Made by a program: the position numbers and the translations under genes. This document shows positions 52,201-61,200 of a stretch of 64,000 bases of DNA, piece after piece. The DNA comes from Owenia fusiformis (taxonomy: Eukaryota; Annelida; Polychaeta; Sabellida; Oweniidae). The notes below the pieces were generated by a model. The model ran no database searches. It saw only the letters and a program-made list of their open reading frames with translations, and was not told where the DNA came from. The DNA lies in NCBI GenBank assembly GCA_903813345.2, contig CAIIXF020000010.1:3155169-3219168 (forward strand), read 5' to 3'. Within the stretch, counting starts at the first letter, position 1; every line of letters starts with the position of its first letter.

Positions 52201-55200
52201 ACTCAAAGCTATTGAATAATGCAGTGACTGAACCGCCATTTACTGTTTATGTTAGATGGGGACGTAACTTGTGCCCTGCAGGGGCTAATGAAGTCTACAG
52301 AGGTTATACTGGAGGGTCACATTACACTGATCAAGGAGGAGCCTCAAACTACGAGTGTCTACCCACGAGACCACAATATGGCAGATACACGTCTGGTATT
52401 GGAACATACTCAGCGACTATGTATGGTGCAGAGTATGAAGTTTGAATTAGCATCATTGTGAATTTAAGCTAGAATCATCCTTAGTGAAGCAGTTTTCTTT
52501 AAAATTCTCCAATACTTTGGGTGTTTGAGCTTTTGTTTTTATATGTTTACAATTGTAACTTTATTAGTTTGCATGGCAAAACATTTGTAATCCAAATTCA
52601 ACTTGGTTTAACTGAAATTGGAGGTTTATCGAAAATGAAATAATTTTGTCTACCATTATGGATGATACTTACTGTTAGAACAATAGAACAGTGAGACAGT
52701 AAAAGTGAAATTTCATCTCTTTTGCAATGCCAACACAATAAGTCAAAAGCTATCAGAAACTCTAAAGAAGAAGTCAGCTCAGTGCAAAACACAAAACCCA
52801 CCCAAGTAGCATATCAATTTGTTAAATCAATATTTACAACCAGATCTATGTGGTACAACAATCATAAATAAAAGATATGAAATGACTAATTGTGTGAATA
52901 TTACATCATGTTGATTTCAACAAAATTGTTGTAAACCCTTAAGAACATTCAGTTGTTTAAACTGCAACTTAGCATCAAAATCATGGCAAAGATATTTGCT
53001 TTGCTTATTCTGACAGCCTTATATTTTTCTGTTGTGATCTGTGCTGATGACAAAGATATTGTTAAAGATATAAGTGAGATAGAGCAGAAGAAAGAATCGA
53101 AAATGCAATTGATGGACAAACATATGCTACACAAACTTGATGGATTGGTGAAAAAGGTTAGTGATCTAATGAATGAAAATTATGAAATGAAATACTACAT
53201 TGATGAAATGAAACACCATAACGATGAAATGAAACACCACATTGATGAAATGAAACACCACATTGATGAAATAAAACGAGATAACAATGTAATGAAACAG
53301 AACTATGACACCAAAATCGAGAATTTGAAAATGGAATTCAATGATTCAAAGCTATTGAATAATGCAGTGACTGAACCGCCATTTACAGTTTATGTTAGAT
53401 GGGGACGTAACTTGTGCCCTGCAGGGGCTAATGAGGTCTACAGAGGTTATACTGGAGGGTCACATTACACTGATCAAGGAGGAGCCTCAAACTACCAGTG
53501 TCTCCCTCCGAGACCACAATATGGTAGGTACACATCTGGTGTTGCAGAAAGGTCAGCAACTATGTATGGTACAGAGTATCAAGTTATACCTCCGAATCAA
53601 AGAAATCCATTTCTTGGAACAAATGCTCCAAATCCAAATGACCCAAATTCCCTACATGACCAAAACGCACCCTGTATTGTATGCAGTGTTCCAAGACAAC
53701 AAATATTGATGATTCCTGCATGGCGAACATGTCCCCGTGGTTGGAACTTGGAATACCAGGGCTATTTGATGGCAGAACATCGTGCCCATGTAGGTAAAAA
53801 ACAATTCATATGTATGGATGAGGCCCCTGAAGCTACAATAGGAGGAGGAAATGATGAGAATGGAGCATTGCTTTATGCAGTAGAAGGTGTATGTGGGTCA
53901 CTCCCTTGCCCCTACTATATAAATGAGGCAGAGCTAACATGTGCAGTTTGCTCAAAATAATAATGGACCATGGTTTTGCAATTTGGTGTAATTTCTTGTA
54001 CCAAAAAGTTATGATGCAATAAAAAACAATTATGCCTGAAACAAATAGCATTGTATTGATCAACTTACTCACTATGTTCAGTAATCATGTGTTTTGCAAC
54101 TCATGAATGCCAAAAACTTTGAAGCAGAAGTAGGTAGATGAAAGAAAAACTAAATGAAAAGTTCATATAAAGACATATAAAGTATACCCATATGTTTGCA
54201 CCAGTCTATTATTACAGTACAGTTTATTCAAAAAAAAATTTTTTCAAAACATACTCTCAACTCATTTCTATTCATTAATTCTCCCTTTAATGATTAAACC
54301 TTACCTAAAGTGTGAGCATGGGTCCTAAAGGCAAATGGGTGTAGTGCCATATCCTCATGGTACAAGCAGGCAGTCTCCATAAACACAGTAGAGTGGGCAG
54401 GTATGTTTCCCCCTGTACCCAAAAGGTAGACTCCAGCTTCTTTGGGTTGCCTGGTGACATGAAACACAACAAAGTATTATTATACAAGAAATTAATATTT
54501 TTGAAATATTGGAAAGTTTGCTTTTTTGCCTATTCTTTTAGAAAGCATATGCCATTTAGTGCATCCACATATGTTTGGGATCACCATCCACATCTATAAT
54601 TCACACTGCACACTGAGTTATACATTTAATGAAATTTTCCTGATCAAAGAAACAAGGTTATATATCTCAATGCACAACAAAAAAATTATCCAATTTTTCA
54701 ACCAATTTTTGTTAAAAAATAATTAACTAAACTTATTAACAACTTTCTGTTGTGGATGGGATCTGAAAAGTTATGTTTAGGACAAAATTGAATTGAGAAG
54801 GTGCTCACATTAAACATAACACTTGTGTCTCCCGAGGAGACACGAACAAGACAAGAGAGGAAGCAAAAAGCAAAAGTTGGAGAATACAGAAAAAAGATTT
54901 CAATCATCTCATTTTCAAAAGTTTAAACCACTTAGAGTTATGATTTCATATTTACCCAATGTTATCAAAATGTGATATGTGAAACCTTTTTTTCTATTTC
55001 AAAAAGTTATTTTGAAGGACTTTTTGCTGGAAAAATCATGAATTTATCTGAACTAGATTTTAGAGGTCACATATATCAATTAACATTAACATGCATTGTG
55101 TCACCCACCTGCCAACAGACACCAAACACAAACTGCCAAATGCCAAACACCAACTGCCGAATGTCGAATATCCACAAAAAGTTGGAGACTATAACAATAC

Positions 55201-58200
55201 GTGACCACTTCTGGTGGTGATACAAAAATGATCAGTACATCTTTTCTACATTGGTCATTTAGAAACTTACTGTTGCGTAGTGGTCTGAAGAGTGAGGCCT
55301 GATTGGTCAGTCTGGTTGTTAGGGGCAACAAATGGCTCTACATTCTTGTAATGAACTTGAACGACTAAGTATTTGATTGCGCTGTCTCCACCAACCTTGA
55401 ATCCAACATCTGCAAATACAAACAAATATATAGCACAAAAGTATTTGATACATACAGGGTTGACCAAAAATATTGATTTTCAGCCCTGAGCCTGTACATT
55501 TGCCATTTGAATATCAAAATATTAATGTCTGGAAGTTTTCAAACACATCTTGATTCAATTTAAATATAGCAAAAGTTTCTTCTATACTGTTATGTATCTG
55601 GTTTCAGTACTGGTCATTAAGATATCTGATACCCTTAACTGAGATTACCATGCTGATAGCAGACACTTGTAAGTCTGGCTTCCTACTAGAAACACATTAA
55701 CTATGTAGTTCTTATATTATGTTTGATGTATAATAAAGTCTTGATACAAAACACAACATGATGTCAGATGTGGTCTCACATGAATAAGTAGATCAGAGAC
55801 AATAACAATGGCAAGTGGATACTCAAAGATAGTGAAGGAATTAGACTTTTATGGCCCTAATCTCTCAGAAGATTGGAAGAGATGGAGAGAACTTATTGAA
55901 TTAATGTTTGATTCTCCTGATGCCACAAAATGGAAAGAGCAAGAGAAAGCCGCTCAAATTCTCCTTCTCATCGGCGAGAAAGGAAGGGACATTTGCAGAT
56001 CGTGGATTGCCACTGGGGTACTTTCGGAATCACAAAAGAAGGAGTCTAAAACCCTCCTTGATAAATTTGAGGAATATTGTACACCCAAGAAAAACAGGTC
56101 GATCCAGAGGAAAATGTTCTATGAATGCTACCAGTCGAAGGATGAGTCTATTGACGAGTTTGTTACAAAACTTAGACTTATTGGCAGAGACTGTAAATTC
56201 CCCGATCTTGACGAGATGATCGCCGACATGATATTGACACATTGCCATTCAACACAAGTCCAAGAGAAGCTACTAAGATACGAGGAGGACCTCACATTGG
56301 ACCATGCTCTAAAGATAGCACGCTTATATGAGCAGAGTAACGTCCATAAGAACTCTCTAAATTCCCGCACAGAAAGTGGACATGAGGAAGTCAGTATTGT
56401 AAAGAAGTCACAGTCACAAAGTTGTGACAACTGTGGACTGATACATAGAGGAGGCACGTGTCCTGCGGCTAATGAGCAGTGTAACGGATGTTTAAAATTC
56501 GGGCATTTTAAAAGATGTTGCCGTAGTGGGAAATCTAGTGAAAAGGATTCTAGACAACAGAGGCAAGGCAAATCTGGAAAACGTAGAAAACCCCGAAAAG
56601 TGAACCAGGTGGAGGAATCAGTATCTTCAGAAGATGAAGTGTACTTGGGATCTGTAACCACTGAAATCCCAGACACCCAGACATCAAAGATAGCCCAGAT
56701 TCCCGCCAAAACCCCAGATACACCCAACTCCAAATCCTGGATTATACAACTAAAAACAGGTGGGCACACCCTTACTGCTAAGGTGGACACAGGTGCCCAG
56801 GCCAATGTGATCTCACATGCACTGTTCAAGAGGTTAAGACACCCCCCTATGAAAGCTTCTACCACAAGGCTATTTACCTACAACAGGCAGCCCCTGGACG
56901 TCATGGGTGAATGTGATATGCCTTGTAACTTTGAAGGGATAAACTACAAAGTGAGATTCATAGTAATTAAGGAGAAAGCTGACACTTTAATTAGTCTGCA
57001 ATCAGCTATTCTCTTTGGCTTAGTATCCAGAAGTAACATTTCTACAGTTGGCTCTGACAGCACACTGACCACAGACCAGTTGGTGTCGAATTACAGCTAT
57101 TTATTTGAAGGCCTAGGCTGTCTGCCTAGCAAAGTGCACATTACCCTTGAAGAAAATGTCACGCCTGTAGTACACCCCCCTTACAAGGTAGCTGTTCATC
57201 AGAGAGACAAATTGAAAACTGAATTAGAGCGAATGCAAAAACAAGGAGTAATTGCCAAAGTGGATGAGCCCACTGATTGGGTGAATAATAAAGTTTTGGT
57301 TGAGAAGAGCGACAAATCTCTTAGGATATGCCTTGATCCTGCAAACCTCAACAAAGTTATTAAAAGGGAACCGTACCCTACTGCCACAACAGAAGAGATC
57401 AGCACAAGATTGAAAGGTGCTACGAGGTTTACCAAATTGGATGCGACAACCTCATTTTGGCAACTTGAGCTTGATCACGAGAGTTCGTTGCTTACTTGCT
57501 TCAACACACCCTTTGGACGATATCGATTTACACGTCTGCCATATGGACTAAACATATCTACTGAAAAGTTCCAAATGGAAGTTTGTAAAGTTCTAGAAGG
57601 AATAGATGGCGTTGAAGTCCAAGTGGATGATATATTGATTTCTGGCAAAGATGAGGAACAGCTTAAGCATCGAATGGAAGCAGTGTTCCAAAGAGCAAGT
57701 GAGAACAACCTCAAGTTTAACAGGAAGAAATGCCAGTTTAATGTGCCATCAGTCACATATGTAGGACATACATGGTCGAGAGATGGACTGAGTATCCCGG
57801 ATGATCGGATAAAAGCGATAGTTGAGATGAAAACCCCTACAGATAAACAATCACTGAGTCGATTCCTTGGCATGGTGAATTATGTTGCCAAGTTCGTACC
57901 ACGCTTATCAGAGCTAAATGCTCCCTTGCGAGAACTACTGAAAGAGGATATTATTTTCGAATGGAATAAGCCACAGATAGAAGCGTATGAGCAGCTGAAA
58001 AAGCTTATAACTACAGCGCCAGTTCTCAAGTTTTACGACCCCAATAAGCCATCAGTGCTGAATGTAGACTCTTCGAAAGATGGTCTTGGAGCTGTCCTAC
58101 TACAGGATGATATGCCTGTATGCTACGCGTCGAAATCGCTAACCCCTGCCCAACAAAACTACTCCCAAATAGAGAAAGAGATGACGAGTATATGTTTTGG

Positions 58201-61200
58201 AGCAACTAAGTTTCACCAATACCTCTATGGTAAGCCCTTTGTCGTGGAAACTGATCACAAGCCCCTGGAGGTGATCGCAAAGAAAGCTTTAAATAAAGCC
58301 CCAGCTCGATTACAAAGAATGCTTTTGCAAATGCAAAAGTACGATGTCACAATCAAGTGGAAACCTGGAAAAGACATGGTTATATCAGACACTCTCAGCA
58401 GAGCATGCGTAGACAGTGACACAGAAAGCTCGAAAATTATCGCTTCTATCATGAATGACATTTATCAACAAGCAGATGGATTACTTCAAGCTTTACCCAT
58501 GTCTAAACCAAAACAGCAAGAGTACAGGAACGCGACCTCGAATGACCCTGTACTGCAACGCATTATGGAATATTGCAGAATTGGATGGCCTGAAAAGACT
58601 GATGTACATGAGTCAGTCATGCCATATTACACCTTTCATGATGAACTTAGTACAGTTGATGGTCTCGTGTTCAAAGGCCTGAAACTGGTAATTCCCACAT
58701 CAATGAGAGACGAAGTAAAGTCACTTATCCATGAAAACCATATGGGAATCGTTAAAACTAAATCCATAGCAAGAGAGACACTCTATTGGCCCAACATAAA
58801 TTCCCAGATCGAGGATATGATAAAAAACTGTGACATTTGCAAAACCCACAGAAATGCCAATCAAAGAGAACCTATGATTCCACATGAGGTTCCTATGCGC
58901 CCCTGGGAAAAGATAGGTGTTGACCTATTCTCACATAATAACAAGGATTACTTAATTGGAGTAGACTACTACAGCAAGTACCCTGAGCTGTACTCACTCA
59001 CCAGCACCAAGGCAAAACCCATCATAAATTGCCTAAAAGCCTCGTTCAGCAGAAATGGTATTCCCCAAACAGTATTCAGTGACAATGGTCCACCATTTAA
59101 ATCATCAGAATATGTAAAATTCAGCGAAGACTACAACTTCGACATTGCTACATCGAGCCCGAATCTAGCAAATAGCAATGGCCAAATTGAAAGGACAATT
59201 CAGACTGTAAAAAATATTATCAGAAAATCAGATGATATTTTCACAGCCATGCTGAATTTGAGAAACACCCCAATTGATGCGAAGATCAACAAATCCCCAG
59301 CAGAATTACTTATGGGTAGAAAACTGCGATCTAAAATTCCTACAAGTGATGTTCTACTGAATCCCCAAAGCCCAGATCCCAACGTTCGCACAAAACTTCA
59401 GCAGAAAAAGCAGATGGAGAAGAGAAAGTATGACCTCCGCGCTCGTCCCCTTGCCCCTCTTCAACCTAATACCCCTGTCAAAGTCCGTGAGAAAAGGAAC
59501 AATAAATACATCTGGAGAAATGCAAAAGTGACTGAGAAACTAGATTCGCCCAGATCATATCTAGTTGAAACCCCAGATGGAGAACCACATTTCCCATGTT
59601 ATTTCCCCATAGGGAAAACTCATGCTATCCATTGTTTTCAGCATGATTTTGGTCATCGCGAAAATTAATATCTTCAAAACTAGACTAACAATACCATTCT
59701 ACTTTTGAAGATGTTTTAGTCCCCTTGTTAAATAATATTTTCATGCAATAAAAATCAGAAAAAGAAGATCCTCTTTTAAGCAAAAAAGTTCAACATTTTG
59801 AAAAAAAATTTTGACGTGGGGTCCCTATTTATAATTTTTTGAATTGTTCGATTGATATTTTTATCATCATGTGGACTTCACTTGAAAGAAAACATATTGT
59901 TTTAATAAAAACCACTGTATTTATGCCCAGAAAGTTATTATGGTGAAAGATATGACCGTCTAAAATCACTTGCCATTGCCATACTGCACATGGACCTTTT
60001 AGACATACCTAGCATAAGAATGTATCTTAATTTGGTCATTCTACCATGGCCATATATGTTCATAGTTTAGGTCTGTTGGTCAGTTAAAATACTGGAATCT
60101 GATGAATTGGTTCAATCAAAAATTAAAAATAAATCTTTTGAATACATTTAAAGTGCCAATGAATGATATATTCAATATCATAATATGTTGAATGCAAAAA
60201 TAATTTCAATGAAGTGATATGAAGTCAAGATATATTGCAGAAATTTCTTGCGGAATGGTTCTTATTGAAATGGCATTTAACCCAAGACATACCTAGCAAT
60301 TAGAGTATTCTAGAATTGAGGGAGAAACTGAATAAAACACACCAAAACCATAAGACTACCTTGTGCTCACCTTTAGGTAGATTTAGCTTGGGAGCATCCA
60401 TGGCCCAAGCATATAGAATCTTGGTGCCTGATTTGCAAACAGGGGCACTGGGATAATCATTGCTCTTTTCTTTGGCCTCCATCTCTCCACAGTTCCTGTA
60501 GCAACACAGAAACAATGTAATATATATATCATGAACTATAACAATACACCTAGAAATCATTTTCCAAAATGGGTACCATATATAAATGAATTGCCAAATG
60601 ATAATTTGTCATTCTTGCAAGTACTTTACATATATAAAATAGCATCCAAGATCATTACTTTTTGAGTTATAACAAAAATGTTAAGAGATATCAAAATCTA
60701 TTCTCAATCAGTTACAGAAAAAAGCAAAATAACACATATGTATGTAGAAATGGCAGCCATTTTTCAAAATGGTCCCCTATTAGCCAAATTGTCATCAGTA
60801 CTGGTGCAGTATATAGTATATAGTCATGTAGTCACGTTATTGAGACAATAAAATGTGAACCATTCTCTTACCATACGGATTCATCTGCAGCGCCTGGCTC
60901 CTCACAGCCATATAGCAGAATGTGGTGGGCAATCATAGACTCTCCATGTGGGACGAATCCAGCTGAAATATACACATGGGTTAGATATTACAGTAAAATA
61001 TGGTGGGCAATCGTAGACTAATCCAGCTGAAATATACACATAGGTTAGATATTACAGCAGAATGTGGTGGGCAATCATAGACTCTCCATGTGGGACAAAT
61101 CCAGCTGAAATATACACATGGGTTAATATTACAGAAGAATATGGTGGGCAATCATAGACTCTCCATGTGGGACGAATCCAGCTGAAATATACACATGGGT

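Larger units (their letters stand above)
47871..52442 (+). repeat. Four tandem 1143-bp units, each carrying a truncated gene copy
   Basis: The unit starts tgaattagcatcattgtg and repeats at 47871, 49014, 50157 and 51300; the flanking part continues into the intact copy at 52443. Units are almost identical. I noticed only isolated differences, for example at 49680 (C for T) and near 51601 (T for C). Such differences argue against simple assembly duplication. Each unit contains spacer, promoter-like block and the first 201 codons of the gene. Confidence 0.92.

Noticed and set aside
47871-52442. Assembly artefact duplicating one 1143-bp unit
   Set aside because: Not fully excluded, but isolated base differences between units (about 49680 and 51601) favour real copies.
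56128-56865. 245-codon minus-strand ORF
   Set aside because: Shadow of the Gypsy gag-pol frame on the other strand; no domain.
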